Assembly (NCBI GenBank): GCA_958439425.1
Contig: CAUBVH010000003.1
Coordinates: 96,122 to 160,121 of the forward strand
Direction: 5' to 3'
DNA length: 64,000 nucleotides
Source of the DNA: an uncultured Collinsella sp.
GTDB taxonomy: Bacteria; Actinomycetota; Coriobacteriia; Coriobacteriales; Coriobacteriaceae
Made by a program: the position numbers and the translations under genes. This document shows, piece by piece, positions 45,229-53,741 of this stretch. A model generated the notes under the pieces. It was given only the letters and a program-made list of their open reading frames with translations, ran no database searches and was not told where the DNA came from. The first letter of the stretch is position 1, and the number at the start of each line of letters is the position of its first letter.

Positions 45229-48116
45229 TCGAGGACGCGGTTTCGTCAGGAACGCCGCAGTTTGTCATCGATTCCTATGCCACGCTTGCCGAGCGCGCCA
45301 AAACCCAAGCGTTTGGTCTCATCGAGGAAGATGTTATCGTCCTCGATACCGAGACCACGGGTCTTTCGGTGCAGGACAACGAGCTGATCGAGATCTCGGC
45401 GGCCCGTCTTTCGGGCCGCGAGGTCATCGACCGCTTCGATACCTTCGTGCATCCCAGGCAGCTGATTCCCGCCGAGATTACCGAGCTCACGAGCATTACA
45501 AATGCCGATGTTGCAGATGCCCCGTCGGCGGTTGAGGCCGTCGCCGCTCTCGCCGATTTTGTCGGTGGCTGCCCGGTGATCGCACACAACGCCACGTTCG
45601 ACCGCTCGTTTATCGAGTCGGTCAAAGGCGGCGTCAACGTGAGCGATATTTGGATCGATTCGCTGGCGCTGTCGCGCATCGCGCTTCCGCGCCTGGCCTC
45701 GCACAAGCTGTCTTTTATGGCCGATCTGTTTGGCTGCGACTCGGTATCACACCGTGCCAATGCCGACGTCGACGCCCTGTGTGGCGTATGGCGCGTGTTG
45801 CTCGTGGCGCTCACCGACTTGCCCCAGGGCCTCATGGCGCGCCTAGCCGACATGCATCCGGACGTGCCTTGGTCCTATCGTCCTATCTTCTCATTCTTGG
45901 CAAGGCAGAACCCTGGTTCTATCTTCTCTCTCAGCGCCGCTCGTGCTGACGTTCTCAAGGCCGATCGCGCCGACGATCGGGTGGACGCCGATGAGCTGCC
46001 GGTTCTCAAGATGCCGAGTCGTGAGGAGATCGAGGCAGACTATGCGCCAGGTGGCCTGGTCAATCGCATGTATCCCACCTACGAGCCGCGTGATGAGCAG
46101 ATCGCGATGGCACTCGAGGTCCGCGATGCGCTGGTCACGGGCACTCATCGAGTAATTGAGGCAGGCACAGGCGTCGGCAAATCGATGGCCTATCTGGTGC
46201 CTTTTGCCGAGGCAGCACGCCGTAACAACATCACGGTAGGTATTGCGACCAAATCGAACAATCTTGCCGACCAGCTCATGTACCATGAGCTGCCAAAACT
46301 TGCCGAGCAACTGGACGGTGGTCTGTCATTTTGCGCTCTCAAGGGGTATGACCACTATCCGTGCCTGCGCAAGCTCGAGCGCATGAGCCGCGGCCAGGTC
46401 GAGATTACCACCAAGCGCGATCCGGCGGACACGCTCACGGCGGTCGCGGTCATTATGGCGTACGTCTGCCAATCAGCCGATGGCGACCTCGACTCGCTCG
46501 GCATTCGGTGGCGCAGCGTCAACCGTCCCGACTTTACGACGGCCTCGCGCGAGTGTGCTCGTCGCCTCTGCCCGTTTTTCCCTGATAAATGTTTGGTCCA
46601 CGGCGCTCGCCGTCGTGCGGCGCATGCCGATGTGGTGGTCACCAACCATTCCCTGCTGTTCCGCAACGTCGCGGCCGAGGGCAGGATTTTGCCTCCGATT
46701 CGTCATTGGGTAATCGACGAGGCCCATTCCATCGAGCGCGAGGCGCGCCGTCAGTGGGCGCGTGTGGTGTCGGCGGACGAATCGCGCGTCCTGTTTGAGC
46801 GTCTGGGTGGCTCGAGCACCGGCGCGCTAAGCCAGGTTTCCCGTGATTTGGCAACCTCCGAGGGCTCTACGCTCTATCTGGGCCTTACTGCCAAGGCGAC
46901 GTCGACGGTTGCGCGCGCGAGCATGGCGATCGCCGGCGTGTTCGATGGCGTTCGCGAGCTCGGCCGCCGTGCGCGTGGGGGTTATGACAATGCCAATCTA
47001 TGGATTGGCCCCGAGCTGCGCGAATCTGACGACTGGCATGATTTCTTACAGTCGGCCTACACTGGCATCGACGCATTGGAACAAGCTGACAAGAGCGTCG
47101 ACGCGCTGGTGCAAGCCGTCGCCGCCGACAAGCCAGAGGTTGTTGTCGACCTGGGTGATATCTCGCGCCGCCTGCACGAGCTGGCCGAGAACCTAAAACT
47201 CATCATTGATGGTACCGATGAACACTACGTGTATTCGCTGCAGGTCAATCGCAGGCTGCGTGCCGGCGGAGAGTCAATGACCGCAGAGCGCATCGACATT
47301 GGCGAGGCCTTGGCAACCGAGTGGCTGCCCGAGGTTCACACGGCTATCTTTGCCTCGGCGACCATGACGGTGTCCAAAAGCTTTGAGCACTTTAACCATG
47401 CGGTCGGCCTTGATCGCATCGGTGCTTCAACGTCGTCATCGCTGCACTTGGATTCGAGCTACGACTTCGATTCGAACATGGCTGTAGTCGTTGCGGGCGA
47501 TATCCCCGATCCGCGCGATCGTGAGAGCTATCTTACGGCGCTCGAGCGCGTACTGGTCGACGCCCATCTTGCCATGGGCGGATCGGTGCTCACGTTGTTC
47601 ACCAATCGGCGCGACATGGAGGACCTATACGCTCGCGTTGAGCCCAAGCTTGCCCGTGCGAGTCTGGAACTCAACTGCCAACAGCGCAACTCATCTCCTC
47701 GTCGCCTGCGCGACCGGTTTATCAACGAACCGACCTCGTCGCTTTTTGCGCTCAAGGCCTTCTGGGAGGGGTTTGATGCCAGCGGCGAGACGCTGCGCTG
47801 CGTCATCATTCCCAAGTTGCCGTTCTCGAGCCCCACGGACCCGCTCTCGTGCGAGCGCAACCTGCGCGAAGACCGCGCATGGGCGCGCTATTCGCTGCCC
47901 GAGGCGGTGCTCGAGGTTAAGCAGGCCGCGGGGCGTTTGATTCGCTCGTCGACCGATAGCGGCGTGCTGATCTTGGCGGATCCTCGCCTGGTGACGAAGG
48001 GCTATGGCAAGAAGTTCTTAACGTCGCTGCCCACGAGCTCCTACCAGCGCATCGAATCGGCGCAGATCGGGCACTATCTACAGCTGTGGCGCGCACGCCA
48101 CGAGCGGCGGCGCTAA
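45222..48116 (+). CDS. DnaQ-type exonuclease fused to a DinG-family helicase
   Basis: 964 residues. The N-terminal DEDDh exonuclease has VLDTETTGLSVQDNELIEIS (Asp, Glu), IAHNATFDRSF (Asp) and HRANADVDA (His, Asp). The superfamily 2 helicase begins near residue 290: Walker A IEAGTGVGKSMAYLVPF, Cys residues in CARRLCPFFPDKCL consistent with an iron-sulfur domain, DEAH in WVIDEAHSIERE, and motif VI AAGRLIRSSTDSG. Such fusions occur as DinG of firmicutes, where helicase activity may be lost and the exonuclease retained. Here the helicase motifs look intact. The likely role is repair. It overlaps ddl by 7 nt and its stop overlaps the convergent WYL gene. Confidence 0.92.
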   Translation: MLIEDAVSSGTPQFVIDSYATLAERAKTQAFGLIEEDVIVLDTETTGLSVQDNELIEISAARLSGREVIDRFDTFVHPRQLIPAEITELTSITNADVADAPSAVEAVAALADFVGGCPVIAHNATFDRSFIESVKGGVNVSDIWIDSLALSRIALPRLASHKLSFMADLFGCDSVSHRANADVDALCGVWRVLLVALTDLPQGLMARLADMHPDVPWSYRPIFSFLARQNPGSIFSLSAARADVLKADRADDRVDADELPVLKMPSREEIEADYAPGGLVNRMYPTYEPRDEQIAMALEVRDALVTGTHRVIEAGTGVGKSMAYLVPFAEAARRNNITVGIATKSNNLADQLMYHELPKLAEQLDGGLSFCALKGYDHYPCLRKLERMSRGQVEITTKRDPADTLTAVAVIMAYVCQSADGDLDSLGIRWRSVNRPDFTTASRECARRLCPFFPDKCLVHGARRRAAHADVVVTNHSLLFRNVAAEGRILPPIRHWVIDEAHSIEREARRQWARVVSADESRVLFERLGGSSTGALSQVSRDLATSEGSTLYLGLTAKATSTVARASMAIAGVFDGVRELGRRARGGYDNANLWIGPELRESDDWHDFLQSAYTGIDALEQADKSVDALVQAVAADKPEVVVDLGDISRRLHELAENLKLIIDGTDEHYVYSLQVNRRLRAGGESMTAERIDIGEALATEWLPEVHTAIFASATMTVSKSFEHFNHAVGLDRIGASTSSSLHLDSSYDFDSNMAVVVAGDIPDPRDRESYLTALERVLVDAHLAMGGSVLTLFTNRRDMEDLYARVEPKLARASLELNCQQRNSSPRRLRDRFINEPTSSLFALKAFWEGFDASGETLRCVIIPKLPFSSPTDPLSCERNLREDRAWARYSLPEAVLEVKQAAGRLIRSSTDSGVLILADPRLVTKGYGKKFLTSLPTSSYQRIESAQIGHYLQLWRARHERRR

Positions 48117-49030
48117 AGCGGACAGACGAGAGTTTTTGCCATATCGCACAGACGCTTTGACAGGGTGGGGTCATCCAAGATGCGGATGGCTCCGCCCGCT
48201 GCGATTATCTGGCTCAGTAGCCAACGCTCGGAGCCGTAATGCACGGTTACCGTTGCCATGTCTGCCCCGCTGCGCTCGATGAGGGTGATGCCGGCCCAGT
48301 CCAGATGCTCCGCCATATCGAATGGCATCAAGAGCTTTGCGCTACGCTGCGTCCGGGCAAGGGAATCGTGGAGGGATGCGACGTCCGGTGCGTGAGGCAC
48401 GACGGAGTCTTCCGTCAAGGCGAGTCCCTCGATTTTATCCATGCGATAGGTGCGCTGCTCATCGACCGCGATGTCCCAGGCAATCAGATATGTTTGGTCG
48501 CCGTTTGCTGTAATGCGCAAGGGGTCGACCAGACGCTCGCGTGGCCGCGCATCGTCCATCGAGCGATACGAGATACGACAGCGAACGCCGTCCTGAATGG
48601 CGCAGCTCAGCTGCTGCCAGTGCGACCCGTGGTTGACGGTGTCAAAGACGTGCTGGTTATAGCCGAGCTCTTCGGGTAGAAGAGCATGTCGAATTCGAGC
48701 CGCCGCCTGGGGCTCGATCCCCAACGATTCAAGTTCGTGGTTGAGCACAGCGCCCTCGGCGGCACTCAGGCGCAGCGGTAGTACACGCCCGGCGTCACCG
48801 GTGAGGACCACGCGCTCGCCGTGGCATTCGCAGATGATACGCGCACCCGATTCTCGGTCCGCGAGCGTCGAGACGATCTCGAGAATCTCGTCGAGCGACG
48901 CCCCCGTGATGTCAAAGCGACTGCAAATCTCGGTTCGTGTCATGCCGCTCTCGCCGGCGGCGTAGAGGGCCTCCATGATGTCGATGGCGCGCGAGAGCCT
49001 CTGCTCGCTGGTGAGTTTACGCACGGGCAT
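48113..49030 (-). CDS. WYL-domain transcriptional regulator (PafC-like)
   Basis: 305 residues. The N-terminal winged helix (RAIDIMEALYAAGESGMTRT, EICSRFDITGASLDEILEIV) is followed by a WYL domain (CRISYRSMDDARPRERLVDP, TYLIAWDIAVDEQRTYRMDK) and a C-terminal extension. Paired WYL regulators PafB and PafC control the mycobacterial DNA-damage response; this gene and the next have the same arrangement. ATG 49030 (MPVRKLTSEQRL) has AAAGGACGG upstream and overlaps the previous WYL gene by 14 nt. The stop codon shares bases with the convergent helicase stop. Confidence 0.9.
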   Translation of the reverse strand: MPVRKLTSEQRLSRAIDIMEALYAAGESGMTRTEICSRFDITGASLDEILEIVSTLADRESGARIICECHGERVVLTGDAGRVLPLRLSAAEGAVLNHELESLGIEPQAAARIRHALLPEELGYNQHVFDTVNHGSHWQQLSCAIQDGVRCRISYRSMDDARPRERLVDPLRITANGDQTYLIAWDIAVDEQRTYRMDKIEGLALTEDSVVPHAPDVASLHDSLARTQRSAKLLMPFDMAEHLDWAGITLIERSGADMATVTVHYGSERWLLSQIIAAGGAIRILDDPTLSKRLCDMAKTLVCPL

Positions 49031-50039
49031 GCTCGTGCACCGTCCTTTCAATGAGGTGGTTCCACGCCTGCTTGAGCGATTTGGGGGCCATGGGCCTCAT
49101 GCCGTCCATGGCGTGGGCCATGCAAAATGAGGCGGCGGCTTCAAGATCGCGCACGTCAACGGTCCAAGTCCATCCCGAATCGGTGTGTGCGAGCTCACCT
49201 CGCCCGCGCGTGAGGCCGTTGATCATATCGATCTGCGTCTGCGGGGCGAACGAGAACGTAGCCGCAACGGGCGGGCGGTCGGCAAAATCGAATTCAAAGA
49301 ACAGGTAGTCGTTGAGATTGAAGTCTGCAGGGATGGCGTAGGCCTTCGAAGGACGCCAAGCGCGAACGATACGGTCGCAGCGGAATGTCCTGATGTCGTC
49401 GGTGACATTGTCGAGGCCGCAGAAGTACGCCACGCCCTCGCGCTCGAACATGCCGTAGACGTAGACGGTACGCTCTTTCTGCTCGCCGCGTCCGTTCTGA
49501 TATAAAAATCGCAGCGCGCATCGCTCGGCAAAGGCGCTCCATACCGCATCGACGGTGGGAGAGCGGCGGATCGGTGCTTCGTCCGCCGCCGATATGCCGG
49601 TGAGGTAGGCAATTTTGGAGCGAATATCGGCAAGCGGCGCGGCAAAGGTGGAAGAGTCGGCCGCTAGCGTCTGGTCGATGGCGTTGAGCAGGATATCGGC
49701 GTCGTCTGCGGTGATGAGGCCGCCTGCAGCAAACGTGTGCTCGCGGTCGATTGTCCACGAGCTTTCCTCGGTCTCCTGCGCACCGGCGGGGCGAACCTCC
49801 TTGATTAAGATGCCACGCTCGAGCAGTTTGTCACGATCGCGCCGAAATTTGCGCTTATCCGAGTCGATATTGCCCGAGCCATATCCCAGGTCAGAATCCA
49901 AGACGATCTGCTCGGTCGTCAGCGGTTCGGGGGAGCTGTTGAGCACAAAGAAAAGATTGAGGATACGCTGAGCCGTTTTATCGAAACTTAGCTCCGAATT
50001 TCCCTTTTTAATTGTCGCGGTCGCGTCGCTTGCCGTCAT
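49017..50039 (-). CDS. WYL-domain transcriptional regulator (PafB-like)
   Basis: 340 residues. An N-terminal winged helix (AQRILNLFFVLNSSPEPLTT, SDKRKFRRDRDKLLERGILI) is followed by the WYL domain (CALRFLYQNGRGEQKERTVY, VYGMFEREGVAYFCGLDNVT). First gene of the pair. Ligands of WYL domains are often single-stranded nucleic acid or nucleotides. ATG 50039. Its promoter region is shared with the divergent peptidase-like gene. Confidence 0.9.
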   Translation of the reverse strand: MTASDATATIKKGNSELSFDKTAQRILNLFFVLNSSPEPLTTEQIVLDSDLGYGSGNIDSDKRKFRRDRDKLLERGILIKEVRPAGAQETEESSWTIDREHTFAAGGLITADDADILLNAIDQTLAADSSTFAAPLADIRSKIAYLTGISAADEAPIRRSPTVDAVWSAFAERCALRFLYQNGRGEQKERTVYVYGMFEREGVAYFCGLDNVTDDIRTFRCDRIVRAWRPSKAYAIPADFNLNDYLFFEFDFADRPPVAATFSFAPQTQIDMINGLTRGRGELAHTDSGWTWTVDVRDLEAAASFCMAHAMDGMRPMAPKSLKQAWNHLIERTVHEHARA

Positions 50040-50237
50040 AGAGTCCTCGCATGAGAAGGTGGTTTGCTGCCATGATTTTAGTCCGATATGGAGATTAGGC
50101 TATATCCTTGTCCGCTCGGGGCGTTAAGATGGCCCGAATTCGGTCGTTTGCGCTCGCTCGGGGTATACTTTCGACTATATACGGTTCTAATGTGCAAGCA
50201 TTGGGCCTATTTGTCGGATTATGGATGTGGAGCGCAC

Positions 50238-53200
50238 ATGGCGAACACCCAGAACTATATTAACCACCTGCTGCAGAACACCGGCATCACGCCGGCATGC
50301 AGCGAAGAAGAGCGCTTGGCTGCCGAGGATATCGCTCAGATCTTCCGCAACCACGGCTTTGATCCCGAGGTTCAGGAGTTCAATGCCCCGGCGCCCAGCA
50401 GGTTGGCATTTGCCGTTACCGGTATTCTTGCGTTTGCCGGCGCCTTGCTGATGGGCATCGGCGGCGGCATCGGCTTGGTCGGCACCTTGTTGGCCATTGT
50501 CGGTGCCGTTCTTTACGTGCTCGAGCGCACGGGCCACCCCGTGGTTCCGCGCCTGGGCAAGACGGGCGTGAGCCAAAATGTCATCGCCTACCACAAAGCC
50601 TCGGGCCCGCTCGCATCTCCGCGCAACCGCCCGGTGGTCGTTGTCGCACACTACGACTCTCCCCGTGCTGAGCTGCTCGCCCGCGAGCCTTATGCTTCGT
50701 ATCGTGCGCTCATCGCCAAGCTGTTGCCCGTTGCCACGGTTGCCCCCGCTGCCGTTGCCATCCTGCGTATCCTGCCGCTCCCCGGCGCGATCAAGGTTCT
50801 GCTGTGGATTGTCGCGATCCTCGCTTCCCTCGTTGCGCTCGCCAACGCGGCAAACATCATCTCTAACCGCCACATTCTTCCCTATACGTCTGGCGCGGTG
50901 TGCAACAAATCTTCTGTCGCCGCTATGCTCGGCGTTATGGACAACGTTGCTCCCTTCCAGGGCGAAAACGAGTTTCCCGACGATGTTCCGTTCGATACCT
51001 ATTTTGGGGAGCAGAAGCGTCGTGCCGAGGAAATGGCGCGCGCGGCGGCGGAGTATGCCGCGGCCCAGCAGCAAAACGACTACGGCAACACCATCGAGTA
51101 TGAAGAGCCTACCTACGCCGAGGACGAGTTCGGTCAGCCGATTGCTCCCGACGCTCAGACCGAGCCCGAACAGGGTGAGGCTTTCGACGAGCAGATCGAG
51201 GGCTTTGAGGGTGCGTCTGCCGACGAGACGCTGATTGGCGCCATTGTGCCCGAGGGTCAGAATCAGGCTGTCCAGGCCGAAGAGTTCAATGACGAGGTTC
51301 CCGCTGCCGAGCCGGCGGAGGAACCTGTCGCGGCCGAGCCCGAGCCCAAGCTCTATCGCAATGCCGCCGGCAACATCCGCTTTGGTTCGGATGCCATCCG
51401 TGCGCTCGGAATGCTTCCCGAGTCCTGCACGCTCGATTACGAGGAGGGCGAGGAGCCGACGTTTGAGCCCGAGCCTGCCCCCGTCGTGACTGCGCCTGCG
51501 CCCGTTGCCACCGTGGATGATGAGTCTGCCGCGGTTACCGCTGCCGTTGCCGAGCCCGAGGCAGTGTCCGCGATCGATCCCACGGCAGGACTGGACATTT
51601 TGGCTCCCGCCGCGCCGGCGCAAGACGTTGCGGACGAGTCTGACGACGATTACGTTGAACAGCCGAGGCGTGTGTCTTACGAGAGCGATACTGATTTCTC
51701 GGCCGAGATTCCCGCGGTAACGCCCCATGCCGATATTGCATCCGCGTTCTCTTCGATTGGCGCCGGCGCTTCCAACTTCTTTAAGGGTGCGCTTGCAAAG
51801 GGCAAGAAATTTGTCGACGATTTCGAGGAGAAGCGCGCTGCCGCACGCGAGGCTGCCGAGCAGGAGGCTATCGCTCAGCAGCAGGCAGCCGAGGCGGCAC
51901 GTGAGCGCGCGGCGCAAGAGTTCGAGCAGAACGAGGCTATGCAGTCCGTGCCCGTCGACGCTGCCGAAGCTACGACGTCCTTTGAGTCCCAGCAACCGGC
52001 GTCCGCGGATGTTGTTGAGGCGACGACGTCTTTCGAGGCTCAGCAGCACGTCGATAGCACCATGTCGTTTGATGCCGCGCAGTTCGATTCCACGATAACG
52101 TTTGAAAAGCAAGGCACCGCGATTGCCGAGTCCCTTCCTGTTTCCGATGAGCGGGGCGATGCGGCAGACGATGACGAGCCTATTGATGCTGCCGCAATCC
52201 AAGATGCTGCCGAGGACGAGCCCGTCGAGGCCAACTCTGACGAAGAGCAATACGCAACAGCCGAGCAAGATGATTCGACCGAGGTCGAGCAGGAGGAAGT
52301 ACCTGCGGTTTCCGAGGTTCCCGAGACAGATGAGTCGAGGCCTTACTCCACGCAGATTTTCACCATGCCGACCCCGAGTGGTTCCGGTGCCACGGTTGCC
52401 GATGTTGCTCCCACCCAGGACGAAACAGTCGATTCCCTTATGGCCCAGATTTCCTCCCAGGCATCGCCGCGTCCGCAGATGAATGTTCCCGATCCGGCGT
52501 CAGCTCCGTCGCCTGCACCTTCCTCGTCTCCGCTGGCTTCGGTCCCCGATCCGTCGCTGCCGTCGATGAAGCAGACAAACGTTGCGTCTCGCACGTCGCT
52601 GTTCGACCTTCCCGATCCCTCCGCACAGGTCAACGACCCCTTTGCTACCGCTCAGGGTCCCGAACCCACATCGGCACCCGTTGCGCCTCCTATGCCCGTT
52701 GCGTCGGGCGCACAGCCGATCGAGACCATTTCGGCTCCCGCCCCGGCGGCCCCCAAGTCTCGCAAGCGCGGCCTGGGCGGCCTGTTCGGTCGTAAAAAGA
52801 AAAACGAACAGGACAGCATGAGTGACTGGCTGGGCGTCGAAGACGATTACGATGCCAAGAAGTCCGGTCGCGGCATCGGTTCGTGGGATAATTTCGAGGA
52901 CGATAACGATGGCTGGAAGGGTGGCGCTACGTCTTCCGACGGCGCTTCTTCCGAAGATATGCTCTCGGCTGTCGCCTCTATGGGTGACGATGAGCTGCTC
53001 GGTCACGATATCTGGTTTGTGGCAACGGGCGCCTCGGATTGTGATGGCGCCGGTATGAAGGCCTTCTTGGCTTCGCATCGCGATAAGCTCCGCGGCGTAT
53101 TCTTCATCAATCTTGAATCCGTCGGCGCCGGTAGGCTTTCGGTGGTGACGGTTGAGGGCGAACAGCAGCTGCTCAAGGGCGATCGCCGCATCATGAACCT

Positions 53201-53435
53201 GGTCAGCAAGGTGTGCAAGTCGTTCCATGTCGATTGTGGCGCGCTCGAGATGCCCTATGCCAAGACCGATGCCTACGCCGCGCTCGAGGCGAGCCGCCGA
53301 GCCCTCACCATCGCCGGCGTGGACGGCACGCGCCTGGCTTGCGCTCGTACCGAGGACGACCTGCCCCACAATGTTAACCCGACGAACATTGCCACGGTAT
53401 CCGAGGTCGTGACCGAGGTTATCCGCCGTTCGTAG
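50238..53435 (+). CDS. Membrane protein with an M28-peptidase-like domain split by a giant acidic disordered insert
   Basis: 1065 residues. Residues 1-236 look like the first half of an M28 aminopeptidase (ACSEEERLAAEDIAQIFRNH, VVVVAHYDSPRAE) with hydrophobic stretches at about 57-95 and 155-205. Residues 240-920 are low complexity, rich in Ala, Glu, Pro, Asp, Val (EPAEEPVAAEPEP), ending in a basic patch (GRKKKNEQDSMSD). Residues 920-1065 resume the fold: WFVATGASDCDGAGMKAF, FFINLESVGAGRLSVV, DDLPHNVNPTNIATV. Against M28 the first His and last His remain, but the bridging Asp is Cys (SGAVCNKSS), the Glu-Glu pair is Ser-Asp, and the Asp ligand is Glu. Catalysis is doubtful. ATG 50238. Confidence 0.8.
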   Translation: MANTQNYINHLLQNTGITPACSEEERLAAEDIAQIFRNHGFDPEVQEFNAPAPSRLAFAVTGILAFAGALLMGIGGGIGLVGTLLAIVGAVLYVLERTGHPVVPRLGKTGVSQNVIAYHKASGPLASPRNRPVVVVAHYDSPRAELLAREPYASYRALIAKLLPVATVAPAAVAILRILPLPGAIKVLLWIVAILASLVALANAANIISNRHILPYTSGAVCNKSSVAAMLGVMDNVAPFQGENEFPDDVPFDTYFGEQKRRAEEMARAAAEYAAAQQQNDYGNTIEYEEPTYAEDEFGQPIAPDAQTEPEQGEAFDEQIEGFEGASADETLIGAIVPEGQNQAVQAEEFNDEVPAAEPAEEPVAAEPEPKLYRNAAGNIRFGSDAIRALGMLPESCTLDYEEGEEPTFEPEPAPVVTAPAPVATVDDESAAVTAAVAEPEAVSAIDPTAGLDILAPAAPAQDVADESDDDYVEQPRRVSYESDTDFSAEIPAVTPHADIASAFSSIGAGASNFFKGALAKGKKFVDDFEEKRAAAREAAEQEAIAQQQAAEAARERAAQEFEQNEAMQSVPVDAAEATTSFESQQPASADVVEATTSFEAQQHVDSTMSFDAAQFDSTITFEKQGTAIAESLPVSDERGDAADDDEPIDAAAIQDAAEDEPVEANSDEEQYATAEQDDSTEVEQEEVPAVSEVPETDESRPYSTQIFTMPTPSGSGATVADVAPTQDETVDSLMAQISSQASPRPQMNVPDPASAPSPAPSSSPLASVPDPSLPSMKQTNVASRTSLFDLPDPSAQVNDPFATAQGPEPTSAPVAPPMPVASGAQPIETISAPAPAAPKSRKRGLGGLFGRKKKNEQDSMSDWLGVEDDYDAKKSGRGIGSWDNFEDDNDGWKGGATSSDGASSEDMLSAVASMGDDELLGHDIWFVATGASDCDGAGMKAFLASHRDKLRGVFFINLESVGAGRLSVVTVEGEQQLLKGDRRIMNLVSKVCKSFHVDCGALEMPYAKTDAYAALEASRRALTIAGVDGTRLACARTEDDLPHNVNPTNIATVSEVVTEVIRRS

Positions 53436-53456
53436 ACGGAGCTCTAAGGAGTCAAC

Positions 53457-53675
53457 GTGTTTTCGTATATTAAGCGCCATTGGCCTGTCTACGTGATTTT
53501 GACCTTGATCGCCATTGCGTTAGGATTTGGGGCTGCCTACATCGTGGGTGCGAAGGGCTCGACCCCCGCCTCCGCAATCAGCGAAGAGGTGGAGCAAGAA
53601 CAGAGCACGGGTGCCGATGGGATTCCTGAGTCCGAGCAGGCAATTGTTGATGGTGGATCTTCGTCTGCAGAGTAG
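53457..53675 (+). CDS. Small single-pass membrane protein
   Basis: 72 residues. Hydrophobic segment VYVILTLIAIALGFGAAYIV, then an acidic Ser/Glu-rich tail. Family not recognised. GTG 53457 follows AAGGAG. It lies 21 nt after the split-peptidase gene and before a shared terminator, so the two form an operon and the proteins may act together at the membrane. Confidence 0.8.
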   Translation: MFSYIKRHWPVYVILTLIAIALGFGAAYIVGAKGSTPASAISEEVEQEQSTGADGIPESEQAIVDGGSSSAE

Positions 53676-53696
53676 ATACGGCGATTTAAATGATTG

Positions 53697-53732
53697 AAAG
53701 CGGGCGAGCCGGGGGACTGGCTCGCCCGCTTT
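53697..53732 (+). terminator. Terminator between convergent operons
   Basis: AAAGCGGGCGAGCC and GGCTCGCCCGCTTT pair around an 8-nt loop, and TTTTTT follows on the plus strand. It can also serve the leftward adhesin gene. Confidence 0.88.
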
Positions 53733-53741
53733 TTTATCGCG

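Noticed and set aside
50187..52268. 693-codon minus-strand open frame rich in Arg, Gly, Leu
   Set aside because: Antisense to the acidic Ala/Glu insert of the 50238-53435 protein; composition is explained by complementing those codons.
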